A DNA stretch of 64,000 nucleotides from assembly GCA_913057825.1 (NCBI GenBank), contig CAJXOW010000012.1:1-64000 (forward strand). Reading direction: 5' to 3'. The notes under the pieces are model-generated. The model was not told the origin of the DNA, made no database searches, and was given only the letters and a program-made list of their open reading frames with translations. Of this stretch, positions 46,926 through 56,856 are shown in pieces. Each line of letters starts with the position of its first letter. The stretch's first letter is position 1. A program made the translations under genes and the position numbers. The stretch is from an uncultured Balneolaceae bacterium. GTDB taxonomy: Bacteria > Bacteroidota > Rhodothermia > Balneolales > Balneolaceae.

Positions 46926-49900
46926 ATGATTAATCGTTTTATCAAGCGACCGGTACTATCGACGGTCATATCCATTATTATTGTGATACTCGGCGTGCTG
47001 GGATATAATGCCTTGCCGGTATCGCTCTACCCGCAGATTGCTCCGCCGACCATCCAGGTGTCGGCCACCTACCCCGGGGCGAATGCCGAGACGGTGCTTA
47101 ACAGCGTCGTGGCCCCGTTGGAAGAGCAGATAAACGGGGTGGAGGGAATGACCTATATGACTTCCACGGCCAGCAATACGGGACGGGCGTCGATCCAGGT
47201 TTTCTTCGAGTTGGGGACCGATCCCGACATCGCGGCCGTCAATGTCCAAAACCGGGTCGCCCAGGCCTCCAGCAAGCTGCCGCAGGAAGTGACCCAGACC
47301 GGGGTAACCACCGAGAAGGAACAAACCAGTCGGCTCTTGATTTTCAGTTTATACAGTCCCGGCAGTCAGCACGACGAAACGTTCCTTGAGAATTATGCAA
47401 GGATCAACCTGATACCCCGTCTTCAGCGGGTTAACGGAGTGGGGTCGGCCAACGCCTTCGGGTCGAATACCTATGCCATGCGGATCTGGCTCAAACCGGA
47501 TGTAATGGCCTCCTACAATTTAACGCCGAACGACGTAATACGGGCATTGAACGAGCAGAGCTTTGTCGCCGCTCCCGGCGCCATCGGGGAAAACAGCGAT
47601 CAGTCTTTTCAATACACGCTTACTTACGAGGGACGGTTGTCCGAGGCGTCCGAATATAAAGATATTATCATACGACAGGGATCGGAAAACTCCGATGTCC
47701 TGCGACTGGATGATGTAGCCCGGGTACAACTTGGCGCCCAGAGTTACTCGACCATTACCCGTACCAACGGGGTGCCCAGTGCCGGGATGTTTGTTTCCCA
47801 GACCGCCGGGTCCAACGCGCAGCGGGTCGTCGCCGACGTGAAGAAAGAGATTGAAAAAGCCTCCGAAAACTTTCCCGACGGCATCGAATATACGACGCTG
47901 TACGACGCGAACAATTTCCTGGGGGCCTCGATGGACAAAGTCTATACGACGTTCCTGGAGGCCTTTTTACTGGTTTTTATCGTGGTGTTCCTGTTCCTGC
48001 AAGACTGGCGGTCGACGTTGATACCGGCTATTGCGGTACCGGTCTCCATTATCGGGACCTTCTTCTTCTTGAATCTGTTCGGATACAGTGTAAACCTGCT
48101 CACCCTCTTTGCCCTTGTTCTGGCGATCGGGATTGTGGTGGACGACGCTATTATTGTGGTGGAGATTATTCACGCGAAACTGGAGCAGGGAGCCGAATCG
48201 GGCACCCGGGCCGCGATGGACGGGATGGACGAAATCAGCGGAGCCATTATTTCGATCACCCTGGTGATGTCGGCTATCTTTATCCCGGTGACCTTTATTA
48301 CCGGCTCGACCGGCGTATTTTTTCAGCAGTTCGGCATTACCTTGGCCACGGCGATCCTGATTTCAGCCCTCAACGCCCTGACGCTCAGCCCGGCGCTCTG
48401 TGCCCTGTTTTTAAAGCCCGAGCACAAAGATCGCAATCCCGACGAAAGTTATGTAGAACGATTTCATGTGGCGTTTGAAGCCGGATTCGAAGCCGTCAAG
48501 CAGCGCTATAAACGATCGCTCGGGTGGGTCACTCGCTACTCGTGGGTATCGGTCGTGGCCGTCATCGGCTCCTTTGTGCTCTTCTGGTGGCTGTTCCAGA
48601 CGACCCCGACCGGTTTTGTGCCGGACGAAGACCAGGGAACCATCTTTGCGAACGTCAGCCTGCCCCCGTCTGCTTCCCTCGATCGCACGCAGGCCGTGCA
48701 GACGCAACTCGACAGCGTGCTCAAGAAGATCGACGCCATTGACAACCGTCTCTCGATCTCCGGATTCGGACTCATCAGCGGGGCGGGCAGCTCCTACGGT
48801 TTTTATGTCGGCAAGCTAAAACACTGGTCCAAACGAGACGTCAGCGTGAAAGAGGTGATTGCACAACTGCGGGAGAAAACGGCGGATATCCGGGAAGCCG
48901 ATATTACCTTCTTTGCTCCGCCGGTTATCTCCGGGTTTGGCAACACCAGCGGATTTACCGTGAACGTTCAGGACCGGCAAAGCGGATCGCTCAAAGAACT
49001 GGAGCAGGTCACCGGGAAAGTTCAACAGGCTCTCATGAAAAAGCCCTCGGTTCAATACGCCGCTTCCTACTTCAATACAGACTACCCGCAGTACGAAATT
49101 GACATCAACGTACCCAAGGCCAACCAGGCCGGGGTCTCGCCGCGGTCCATCATGAATGTAATGCAAGCCTATTACGGGAGTTTGTATGTCTCCAACTTCA
49201 ACCGGTTTGGCAAGTTGTACCGGGTATACGTTCAGGCTCCGCCCGAGGCGCGAGCATCCGAACAGAGTCTGCAGAGCATGTACGTCCGCAACGGTCGGGG
49301 CGAAATGGCGCCGGTAAGCTCGTTTGTCGACCTCAACCGCGTATACGGTCCGCAGAACATATCCCGCTTTAATTTATTCCCCGCCGTACAAGTATCCGGA
49401 GGGACCAATCCCGGGTACAGTTCGGGCGACGCGATCGACGCGATCAAGGAGGTCTTTAACAACCAGATACCGGATGAGTACGGGTATGCCTTTTCCGGTT
49501 TGACCCGCGAGGAAAACGAATCGAGCGGACAGGAACTGATTGTGTTCGGCTTATGTCTGCTGTTTGTCTATTTTCTGCTCAGTGCCCAGTATGAAAGTTA
49601 TATCGTACCGTGGGCCGTGATCTTGCCGCTGCCGATCGGGTTGGCCGGATCGTTCACTTTCGCCAATCTTTTCGGGGTATCCAACAATATCTACCTGCAG
49701 ATATCGGCTATTATGCTGATGGGGTTGTTGGCGAAAAACGCGATTCTGATCGTCGAGTTCGCCCTTCAGCGGCGGAGAAACGAAGGGATGAGCATCTCGA
49801 AGGCGGCGATATTCGGGGCCGAGGCGCGATTTCGCCCGATTCTGATGACCTCCTTTGCCTTTATCGCCGGACTGCTTCCGCTGGCTTTGGCAAGCGGCGT

Positions 49901-50054
49901 CAACGCCAACGCGAATCAGTCGATCGGCATCGGAACGGCGGGCGGCATGTTTATCGGGACGTTGTTCGGACTCTTTGTTGTTCCCGTGTTATTTATACTG
50001 ATGCAATATCTGCAGGAGAAGATCTCCGGTCCGCCAGAAAAAGCGATTGAATAA
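46926..50054 (+). CDS. RND multidrug efflux pump, HAE-1 (AcrB) type
   Basis: 1042 residues, family length. Opening helix MINRFIKRPVLSTVISIIIV, periplasmic docking landmark FELGTDPDIAAVNVQNRVAQ, proton-relay Asp pair in ALVLAIGIVVDDAIIVVE (TM4), the Lys in MGLLAKNAILIVEFA (TM10), and GFVPDEDQGTIFANVSLP. Exports drugs, bile-salt-like or other amphiphiles by proton exchange. The specificity is not predictable. The channel gene overlaps or abuts its end. Confidence 0.95.
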   Translation: MINRFIKRPVLSTVISIIIVILGVLGYNALPVSLYPQIAPPTIQVSATYPGANAETVLNSVVAPLEEQINGVEGMTYMTSTASNTGRASIQVFFELGTDPDIAAVNVQNRVAQASSKLPQEVTQTGVTTEKEQTSRLLIFSLYSPGSQHDETFLENYARINLIPRLQRVNGVGSANAFGSNTYAMRIWLKPDVMASYNLTPNDVIRALNEQSFVAAPGAIGENSDQSFQYTLTYEGRLSEASEYKDIIIRQGSENSDVLRLDDVARVQLGAQSYSTITRTNGVPSAGMFVSQTAGSNAQRVVADVKKEIEKASENFPDGIEYTTLYDANNFLGASMDKVYTTFLEAFLLVFIVVFLFLQDWRSTLIPAIAVPVSIIGTFFFLNLFGYSVNLLTLFALVLAIGIVVDDAIIVVEIIHAKLEQGAESGTRAAMDGMDEISGAIISITLVMSAIFIPVTFITGSTGVFFQQFGITLATAILISALNALTLSPALCALFLKPEHKDRNPDESYVERFHVAFEAGFEAVKQRYKRSLGWVTRYSWVSVVAVIGSFVLFWWLFQTTPTGFVPDEDQGTIFANVSLPPSASLDRTQAVQTQLDSVLKKIDAIDNRLSISGFGLISGAGSSYGFYVGKLKHWSKRDVSVKEVIAQLREKTADIREADITFFAPPVISGFGNTSGFTVNVQDRQSGSLKELEQVTGKVQQALMKKPSVQYAASYFNTDYPQYEIDINVPKANQAGVSPRSIMNVMQAYYGSLYVSNFNRFGKLYRVYVQAPPEARASEQSLQSMYVRNGRGEMAPVSSFVDLNRVYGPQNISRFNLFPAVQVSGGTNPGYSSGDAIDAIKEVFNNQIPDEYGYAFSGLTREENESSGQELIVFGLCLLFVYFLLSAQYESYIVPWAVILPLPIGLAGSFTFANLFGVSNNIYLQISAIMLMGLLAKNAILIVEFALQRRRNEGMSISKAAIFGAEARFRPILMTSFAFIAGLLPLALASGVNANANQSIGIGTAGGMFIGTLFGLFVVPVLFILMQYLQEKISGPPEKAIE

Positions 50055-50073
50055 ACTATATCAGTCAACTTTT

Positions 50074-51528
50074 ATGTCACTGAACACGACTTTCAGAATA
50101 ACCGCATTCATCCTGGCCGCGGGACTCTTGACCTCCTGCGTGGCCACCAAATCCTACAAAAAGCCCGATACGGGTGTGGAGACGGAGGAGCTCTACCCCT
50201 ACGAAAAGGTGCAGATGGACAGCACGACCCTGGCCGATATGCCGTGGGACCAGGTCTTTGAGGATCCGCAGCTGCGGGCATTGATCGATGAAGCATTGCA
50301 GAATAACGTCAATTTACAGCAGGCCGTAGAGCAGATCCGCGTGGCCGAAGCCCGGTATTACCGGGATCAGATGGGCATGTTTCCCAGTTTGAATATCGGG
50401 GGATCCGCGTCCTATAACGAACCCTCCGACAATAATGTGAATTTCGGCAGCGGATTTAACAACGTATCGATACCTGCCAGCGAGTCGTATGCAGCATTGT
50501 TGAGTTCGACGTGGGAGATGGATGTGTGGGGTAAGTTGAACAGTGCCCGCAAAGCGAGTTTGGCGAATTTGCTGCAGACTGAAGCTACCCGCCGGGCTGT
50601 GCAGACCACGTTAATTGCCAATGTGGCTACGGCGTACTACCGCCTGTTGGCGCTCGACCGGCAGCTGGAGATTGTCCGGGAAACCGTCGAAAACAGGAAG
50701 AAAGATGTAAAGACCGTCAAAAGTTTGCATGAAGGGGCTGTGGTCTCGAAGGTATCGGTCCAGCAAAGTATTGCCAACCGGTACGCCGCCGAAGTTACCA
50801 TTCCCGAGTTGAAACAGCAGATCACCGAACAGGAAAACGCCTTGAGCGTGTTGTTGGGCAGGGAGCCCGGCGAGATCGAACGAACCAGCCTTGAGCGACA
50901 AGACCCGATCGATTCGCTGGCCACCGGCGTCCCGGGTCAGCTGTTGAAAAACCGTCCCGATGTGATCGCCGCCGAATACAATTTCCGCAGTGCCTTCGAG
51001 CTGACCAACCAGGCGCGGACCTATTTCTATCCCTCCTTTACGTTGACCGCCGAAGGCGGATTTCGAAGCCTGGAGACGGGTGATTTGTTCATGCCCGGTT
51101 CGATCTTCTACAATTTGATCGGCGGACTCACCCAGCCCGTGTTCAGCCAGGGACGCAACAAGGCGCGGCTCGAGCAGAGCAAAGCCCGTCAGCAGCAGGT
51201 GCTTCTCAACCTCAAGCAGACCACCCTGGAAGCCGGCCGGGAAGTATCCAATGCCCTGAGTCAATATCAAAATGCGAGCCGGCAGCTCCGGCTGAATCGT
51301 CAGCAGCTCGAAGCCCTCCAGAAAGCCGTGGACTACTCAAGGGAACTTTTGCAATACGGGGAAGCGACCTACGCTGAAGTCCTGACCGCCCAGCAAAACT
51401 ACTTAAGCGTACAAATCGGACACGTCAACGACCGGCTGCAGCAGCTCACCGCCGAGGTGAACCTGTATCGGGCACTGGGCGGTGGCTGGAGTCCGGAAGC
51501 GGACAGCACGTCCGCCTTGGATCGATAA
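50074..51528 (+). CDS. TolC-type outer-membrane efflux channel lipoprotein (OprM-like)
   Basis: About 484 residues from ATG 50074; an in-frame TTG at 50047 inside the pump gene is less likely. Lipobox AAGLLTSCVA (Cys about 21). Two repeats of the OEP fold: VNLQQAVEQIRVAEARYYRD with SSTWEMDVWGKLNSA, and the second with LLKNRPDVIAAEYNFRSA and LTQPVFSQGRNKARLEQ. Completes the tripartite pump. Confidence 0.93.
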   Translation: MSLNTTFRITAFILAAGLLTSCVATKSYKKPDTGVETEELYPYEKVQMDSTTLADMPWDQVFEDPQLRALIDEALQNNVNLQQAVEQIRVAEARYYRDQMGMFPSLNIGGSASYNEPSDNNVNFGSGFNNVSIPASESYAALLSSTWEMDVWGKLNSARKASLANLLQTEATRRAVQTTLIANVATAYYRLLALDRQLEIVRETVENRKKDVKTVKSLHEGAVVSKVSVQQSIANRYAAEVTIPELKQQITEQENALSVLLGREPGEIERTSLERQDPIDSLATGVPGQLLKNRPDVIAAEYNFRSAFELTNQARTYFYPSFTLTAEGGFRSLETGDLFMPGSIFYNLIGGLTQPVFSQGRNKARLEQSKARQQQVLLNLKQTTLEAGREVSNALSQYQNASRQLRLNRQQLEALQKAVDYSRELLQYGEATYAEVLTAQQNYLSVQIGHVNDRLQQLTAEVNLYRALGGGWSPEADSTSALDR

Positions 51529-51577
51529 TAGTATTGCTTTGAAAAGGGGCACGTTACATATCCCCGTGCCGGTCAGA

Positions 51578-52453
51578 TTAAATAAGTATAAACGAAACTC
51601 CCAGCGAGAGGATCTGCATCACCTGGACCTCCTCGGAGAAATCGTCGTCGTAGGCCAGGTCGAACCGAAGTGAGGTGTTGATGAAATCATTCACCTTGCC
51701 GGTTACTTCATTGGAAAAATAGACATCCGTACTCGAGAGGGGTTTGTTGACGTTGGTAAACGTCTCCACGCTGGAACTGAGTACAAAATTGGATGCAATG
51801 GATTGTTCATAACTCAGTCCCAGTGTAAAACCGCCCTCGTTCAGCAGGTTGTTCCCCTGTTCCAGGCCGTAGCGGGTAACCAGGCTGTCGTCCGTTACAA
51901 TCGTCTGTTTTAATGCGAGTCCGGCGTCGGCACTGAAGTAGTCGGTCGGTTGATACGCAATACCGGCACCCTGCTGAAAATAAGCCGGGGCCATAAAACG
52001 CGAAATCAGGATATCCCCGCCATCCGGAGCGGCTTCGTAGTCATATCCCTTGTCGAATTGGGTCCGGAAACTGATATTCAAGTAGGCCGAATAGTCGCCG
52101 CCTTTTTTTAAAAGGTCATACAGGATACGATTGGTAACGGAGAGATTATCCGATGTTTTGCGCACGCCCTGATCCTCCACCTTGGATCGGCCATAGCGCG
52201 TGTTAAGTAAAAAACCGTAGGAGAAGCGTTTTTTCCGGTGTTTGATGGTGACCGTGGAATTCCCCGATATGGCGATGTTATTTACGCCCCCCTGCGACCA
52301 GTTGGAATAAGAGGCCTGCGATCCGTTGAGTCCGGCGACCCAGTTGTAGCTCCATCCCGACAAGCTGTCCGGTACGATAAGCACGTCTTGAGCATTCGCC
52401 TGTAATGAGATAGCAAAGACAAATAGAAATAGTGTGATGAATGCCTTTTTCAT
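51578..52453 (-). CDS. DUF3078 family outer-membrane-like protein
   Basis: 291 residues. Signal peptide (LFLFVFAISLQANA), then GWSYNWVAGLNGSQASYSNW and QGGVNNIAISG, the hallmark of DUF3078, and beta-strand-rich sequence ending in an aromatic/hydrophobic terminal strand (SLGVSFILI). A beta-barrel in the outer membrane is likely. Function unknown. It converges on the efflux operon with only 49 bases between stops. Confidence 0.85.
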   Translation of the reverse strand: MKKAFITLFLFVFAISLQANAQDVLIVPDSLSGWSYNWVAGLNGSQASYSNWSQGGVNNIAISGNSTVTIKHRKKRFSYGFLLNTRYGRSKVEDQGVRKTSDNLSVTNRILYDLLKKGGDYSAYLNISFRTQFDKGYDYEAAPDGGDILISRFMAPAYFQQGAGIAYQPTDYFSADAGLALKQTIVTDDSLVTRYGLEQGNNLLNEGGFTLGLSYEQSIASNFVLSSSVETFTNVNKPLSSTDVYFSNEVTGKVNDFINTSLRFDLAYDDDFSEEVQVMQILSLGVSFILI

Positions 52454-52659
52454 TATAAGATAGGGTTTGGTTAAAAGGTTATCTTTTAAATAAGATATTT
52501 TCTAAAATGTTAGAAACAATTTAAGAGTTGAAATGTAAAATTGCTCATTTTTTAGCTATATTATAGAATATGGCATAACAGGAGAAGTTTTATCTGTGTT
52601 TTATAGTCGGGAAGAGGTTGGGGATTATTAAAATTGAAACCCATAGGACCGCTATTATT

Positions 52660-53409
52660 ATGGATCTGTCCCACAAGCTGAAAGGTCTTGATCCACAGGT
52701 TTGTCCTTCGCCATGGGAGGGGTATGAACATTCCAAGGGGTATGCGGTTATGATACTTCCCTTTTCGAGCGGTCATTTGTTGGGACTACGGGTTTTTCCT
52801 GAAAACGACTTTGCACCTTACACCTCCGTTTGGCACCGGTCACCCGGCGGTGACTGGTCGATCTACAACGACGGTCCTTCCTTGCAAACTACTTGTCCCC
52901 GCTGGTGGGGAGCGGCATTAAAGAATGCAGCAATCACCCGAATCAAGGTGGATTGGGTCGGAAAGAACACCTTGAAGGTAGAGATGGAGAAGCCGAACCT
53001 GGAATGGATTATCACGATGGAAGCCCCCGTTTGGCTGAGGCTGTTAAACAAACTGTCCATGACTATGCCCCTGTCCAGTTGGAGGCCGGGTCCCCGGCTG
53101 AGAATGAGAGAATGGATGGCCAAACGGGTATTGGACATGGGGGACCTGGAGCTTTCGTTTGATACTCCATCCAATCAAAGAGCGATCATCATGCCGGAGA
53201 GAACCTATTTTATCAAACAGTCAGAAGCCATCCTGGAAGAGGTAGACCTGGGGCAGCCGGTTCGCCTTGAAGAGAATCCCCGCATAGGAAAAGTCCCGCT
53301 CCCGATTCGTGGAGCCTTCATCGTCGGTCAGGCACATGCAACTATCAAGGACCCGATCGAATACCAGCAAACCAAGCGGCTGGTCCGGGGACACGCAAAG
53401 TACAGGTAG
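52660..53409 (+). CDS. Conserved protein of unknown function next to a hydrolase
   Basis: About 249 residues from ATG 52660 (TTG 52618 would add 14). Beta-rich soluble protein without a signal peptide: PWEGYEHSKGYAVMILPFSS, PYTSVWHRSPGGDWSIYNDG, then PERTYFIKQSEAILEEVDLG. It recalls cytoplasmic acetoacetate-decarboxylase-like or lipid-related proteins only loosely. The alpha/beta hydrolase gene follows after 40 bases, so they are likely co-transcribed. Confidence 0.65.
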   Translation: MDLSHKLKGLDPQVCPSPWEGYEHSKGYAVMILPFSSGHLLGLRVFPENDFAPYTSVWHRSPGGDWSIYNDGPSLQTTCPRWWGAALKNAAITRIKVDWVGKNTLKVEMEKPNLEWIITMEAPVWLRLLNKLSMTMPLSSWRPGPRLRMREWMAKRVLDMGDLELSFDTPSNQRAIIMPERTYFIKQSEAILEEVDLGQPVRLEENPRIGKVPLPIRGAFIVGQAHATIKDPIEYQQTKRLVRGHAKYR

Positions 53410-53449
53410 GTATTGATAATAGTAACAGTTCATCAGAAAATACGGGACT

Positions 53450-54355
53450 ATGGATAAACGGGAACAATTTGTTGAAGCACAGCGAGCGTTACTCGACCGC
53501 TATGGTGTTGAAGCGCAGTCTCGTTTTATAGAGATTGCGTTTATCGGGGGAAGGGCCCACGTATTGGTGAGCGGGGAGGGTCCGGCTGTGGTGATGATTA
53601 ACGGCATCGGGACGCCGGGCGCGATGTTTGCTCCTCTTATGTCGGAGTTGAAAAATTTCCAACTGTTCGTGGTGGATTTGCCCGGATACGGCCTTACTGA
53701 TACAACTGACGGATTCGCAAAAAATTTACAGTCCAATGCCGTTCGCTTTTTGACGGGAGTGCTCGACAAACTGGGATTGGAGACAGCCCCTTTTGTAGCC
53801 AACTCAATGGGATCTCTCTGGACGATTTGGCTTTCACTGGATCGGCCGGGAAAAGTATCCTCAATGATACACCTGGGATGTCCCGCGGTAGTGCTCGATA
53901 CTTCGGCTCCCTTACCGATGCGACTGCTTTCTGTTAAAATACTCGGGCGATTGTTAACCCGGCTCCAACCTCCCTCAGAAAAACAGGTGGAACAACTGAG
54001 CAAGATGGTCCATGAATATCCCATGGAACCTGAGTTGATCCGCTTACTTGTAGCGACTGAAAAGCTGCCGGGTTTCCGGTCTATGTTTTTATCCACCTTG
54101 AATAAACTGCTTCGTTTAAGCGGGAATCGGCCCGGCATGCGAGTCACCCGGGAACAACTTACCCGCCTGCAACAACCGGCGCTTATTTTCTGGGGAGAGG
54201 ACGACCCGTTTGGTTCGCCGGAGACAGGAAAACAAATGGTTGAGCAGATGTCCGATGCAGAACTCCACGTCGTCGGGGGTGGTCATGCTCCATGGCTGAC
54301 CCAGTCAAAGCGTATTGGTCCGATAGCCACCCGGTTCTTGAATAAAGTGATATAA
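53450..54355 (+). CDS. Alpha/beta hydrolase
   Basis: 301 residues, cytoplasmic. Oxyanion region MINGIGTPGAMFAPL, nucleophile elbow VANSMGSLW (Ser about 122), acid in GEDDPFGSP and catalytic His in VVGGGHAPW. It has the arrangement of C-C hydrolases and esterases of this fold. Substrate unknown. Confidence 0.87.
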   Translation: MDKREQFVEAQRALLDRYGVEAQSRFIEIAFIGGRAHVLVSGEGPAVVMINGIGTPGAMFAPLMSELKNFQLFVVDLPGYGLTDTTDGFAKNLQSNAVRFLTGVLDKLGLETAPFVANSMGSLWTIWLSLDRPGKVSSMIHLGCPAVVLDTSAPLPMRLLSVKILGRLLTRLQPPSEKQVEQLSKMVHEYPMEPELIRLLVATEKLPGFRSMFLSTLNKLLRLSGNRPGMRVTREQLTRLQQPALIFWGEDDPFGSPETGKQMVEQMSDAELHVVGGGHAPWLTQSKRIGPIATRFLNKVI

Positions 54356-54666
54356 ACGATGGATTGGTTACCCGGGAATATGCATTACTTGTACTGCTGT
54401 TGCTATTTAATTAATATTTAGTTTAGAAAGAAATGGCCGTTTCAGTACCTTTTGCCTTTTTAACCAGCTTCGATACAGCATAATGGACGCAGAAGTCGAT
54501 ACTGTCAATTTGAGAAAAAATCATCGTTACGCCTGATGATCCCGATGAGTTTATTAAATCCTTGAAAAAACAATTACGCGAAGGGGCATAAATCAGTCTT
54601 GCCGACCATTTCTTAATCTATAGGGCAGTATTTCCCTCATCAGAGATATAAATAAATTTGCACAGG
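54356..54666. other. Intergenic region with possible gene debris
   Basis: About 310 bp with no intact gene. Short open stretches on both strands (for example a plus-strand DDPDEFIKSLKKQL-like run at about 54537-54590) could be remnants of something, but no family was recognised. Confidence 0.25.
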
Positions 54667-55482
54667 ATGATTCGGTTTATAATGAAAGGGATTCTTTTGG
54701 TTGTATGTTTCACAGCACCGGGAAATGAACTCTACGCGCAAAGCAGGTCAGCGGAAAAAGTAGATGTCTCGGATGAGCTCCGGGAACGTATAAACCTGTT
54801 TGAAAAAGCACGGCAGTATTTACAGCAGGATAATCCGGATGAATTGAGGCAGTTGCAAGGTGAAGTGGAAGAAACTTTTGCGTATTTCGATACCTGGCAG
54901 CAAAGCCGGCAGAGTATTGCCCGGGGGATACGGGTAAGAACGGGTTCGGACGAGGAAATCAACCGGTTGGCCAATAGTTTTATGAAAGCCGCTATGAAGG
55001 CCGAATCCGGTAGGAGCGGTTTGCGACTTGCCTGGCCCCTCTTTATAGAAACCCGGCGAAATGCAGAGGAGTTTGCAAAAAAAGTTGAAAAGTTTATAAA
55101 AACGCATCGAACCTTGTTTGAGAAAGCCGGTAAGATGTATGAAAACAGATCAGCCGTCTCGCTGCCAACTTTATCTGGACTTTATGGTCCCGATAAAATA
55201 AAGCTGACCGCCAATAGACGTTGTGATGCTGAATTCATGATAGAAAATAATGGGACAAGGGGATTGCAGGATATAGAACTCCGCGTTGAAACAGCGAGTG
55301 GACAAGCCGTTGAGAAGATATGGTGCGAACCAGGTCAAATCGCGACGGTTGCTCCCGGCAAGGCGGCCAAATTCAAGCTGTGTACCAGGGGGACAAGCAG
55401 TGAGCAAAATCTGGTGATGCTGATGGTAGAATCGGAAGAAATGAGTAAAGTGAAAACACTTCGTGTTTTAGGGCCTCAATAA
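54667..55482 (+). CDS. Secreted protein of unknown function
   Basis: About 271 residues. Signal peptide (GILLVVCFTAPGNELYAQ), a long helical part (about 25-165; rich in E, R, Q), then a short beta domain (about 170-271) that reads like an Ig or CARDB-type fold (LTANRRCDAEFMIENNGTRG, LQDIELRVETASG). ATG 54667 is the preferred start; ATG 54682 is possible. No known family. Confidence 0.65.
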   Translation: MIRFIMKGILLVVCFTAPGNELYAQSRSAEKVDVSDELRERINLFEKARQYLQQDNPDELRQLQGEVEETFAYFDTWQQSRQSIARGIRVRTGSDEEINRLANSFMKAAMKAESGRSGLRLAWPLFIETRRNAEEFAKKVEKFIKTHRTLFEKAGKMYENRSAVSLPTLSGLYGPDKIKLTANRRCDAEFMIENNGTRGLQDIELRVETASGQAVEKIWCEPGQIATVAPGKAAKFKLCTRGTSSEQNLVMLMVESEEMSKVKTLRVLGPQ

Positions 55483-55623
55483 TATTTGAGGAGCCGGTTT
55501 TCGTTACGCTCAATGAGGTTTAATACGATATCGTGATCAAGGGTTTGTTAGGTTTTTCCTATATTACGAATATAGATACTATCAATACTATCCCTTTGAT
55601 TTCAAAAGGGACAAGCTACAGGT

Positions 55624-56553
55624 ATGAGATCCATATTCGTCATTGTCCTCGCCTTGATTTCCAGTTTATGTTATGGGCAACAGTACTCGCAAGCCTGGTA
55701 TGATATAGATTATGCAGGGGATGATAAAGTATATCATAAAATGGATATTTATCTCCCTTCCGGGCAACAGCCGATCTATCCTCCCGTGGTTTTACTTTAC
55801 GGTAGCGCATGGTTGGGTAACGACTTGAAAGGACGGAATCTTGAAACCCTGGGCGCTGCATTGCTGGATGCCGGATTTGCCGTTGTTGCACCGAATCACA
55901 GATCGAGCAGAGATTCCATTTTCCCCGCACAAATTCATGATATAAAGGCCGTCGTACGATTTATCCGATCTCATGCGGATGAATACCAGCTTGATACCTC
56001 CTTTGTGGGCGTTGCGGGCAGTTCCTCGGGCGGACACCTGGCCGCATTGACTGGAACATCCAGGTTGGTTAAGCAATACACGGTTGGATCTGTGTCCGCT
56101 GACTTGGAGGGACGTGTTGGATCCGATACAACCTTCAGTAGTTCGGTTGATGCCATAGTGGACTGGTTTGGTCCCACCGATTTTCTGGTTATGGACTCAT
56201 GTGGCAGCCGACTTGTTCACGATGCCCCCACATCACCGGAATCCCGCCTTATTGGTGGAGCCATTCAGCAGAACCGGGACAAGGTGGCGTTGGCCAATCC
56301 GATAACCTATGTTGATGCTAATGATACGTCGTTTCTTATTCTACATGGTACGGAGGATCCACTGGTACCTCCTTGTCAGAGCGAGATGCTCCATGAAGCT
56401 TTGATAGAAGTTGGAGGGTCGAGCGAACTTGTTTTGATTCCGGGAGGTCGACACGGCCGGGGTGTTTTTGAGGAGCAGTATTTCGAGAGGATGGCCAATT
56501 TTTTTCAATCCGTATATCAAGCAGTGTTGGATAAAGGCGATGAGAGTAAATAA
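55624..56553 (+). CDS. Secreted alpha/beta hydrolase (BD-FAE/esterase-lipase type)
   Basis: 309 residues. Signal peptide (IVLALISSLCYGQQ). Oxyanion hole segment VLLYGSAWLGND where HGGA/HGGG is usual, nucleophile GSSSGGHLAAL (about 131-141), acid in LHGTEDPLVPP and His in PGGRHGRG. Related to the BD-FAE family of secreted esterases. Its TAA stop shares an A with the ATG of a truncated GNAT gene (TAATG at 56551-56555), so the two were one operon before the deletion at 56638. Confidence 0.88.
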   Translation: MRSIFVIVLALISSLCYGQQYSQAWYDIDYAGDDKVYHKMDIYLPSGQQPIYPPVVLLYGSAWLGNDLKGRNLETLGAALLDAGFAVVAPNHRSSRDSIFPAQIHDIKAVVRFIRSHADEYQLDTSFVGVAGSSSGGHLAALTGTSRLVKQYTVGSVSADLEGRVGSDTTFSSSVDAIVDWFGPTDFLVMDSCGSRLVHDAPTSPESRLIGGAIQQNRDKVALANPITYVDANDTSFLILHGTEDPLVPPCQSEMLHEALIEVGGSSELVLIPGGRHGRGVFEEQYFERMANFFQSVYQAVLDKGDESK

Positions 56554-56672
56554 TGGAAATACGAATTCGGGAGATCCGTAAATCAGAATATGCTGCGACA
56601 GAACACCTCGTCCGGGAAACATTCTGGAATTTGCACAAAGTGCCTGATTCTGCGTCGAAGCCGCCACCTTAG
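56553..56672 (+). pseudogene. 5' fragment of a GNAT acetyltransferase gene
   Basis: ATG 56553 overlaps the hydrolase stop as TAATG. The first 28 codons read MEIRIREIRKSEYA and then HLVRETFWNL, the usual start of a small GNAT N-acetyltransferase (such proteins go on with YxPGCxEHLV). After about 56638 the homology stops, the frame enters the antisense of the integrase fragment and ends at TAG 56670-56672, giving 39 codons in place of roughly 150-170. It is a broken gene. Confidence 0.75.
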
Positions 56673-56856
56673 GCTCATTTGCCAGGTAATTCAGGTACTG
56701 CGTAATCTGCTCCGGAGAAATCTCTTTAAGATGCCGATACCGGTAAAAACGCACCAATCGGACAATCCACTGCGTATATGACTTTACCTTACGATGACTA
56801 TAATTTCTCCGCCTCAACTCCCGTCGGATTTGCTGCAACAAACATGACTTGCCCAT
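56638..56856 (-). pseudogene. intI: Truncated integron integrase (IntI), N-terminal part only
   Basis: From ATG 56856 the minus strand encodes about 73 residues matching the N-terminal SAM-like core-binding domain of IntI tyrosine recombinases: LLQQIRRELRRRNYSHRKVK, then YTQWIVRLVRFYRYRH, ISPEQITQYLNYLA and VAASTQNQAL. Complete IntI proteins go on with ALNALxFLYxxVL and a catalytic domain holding the RHRRY residues. Here homology ends at 56638, where the sequence becomes the antisense of the GNAT fragment. The catalytic domain is absent, so the protein cannot recombine DNA. Orientation (away from the cassettes) is that of a true integron integrase. Confidence 0.88.
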
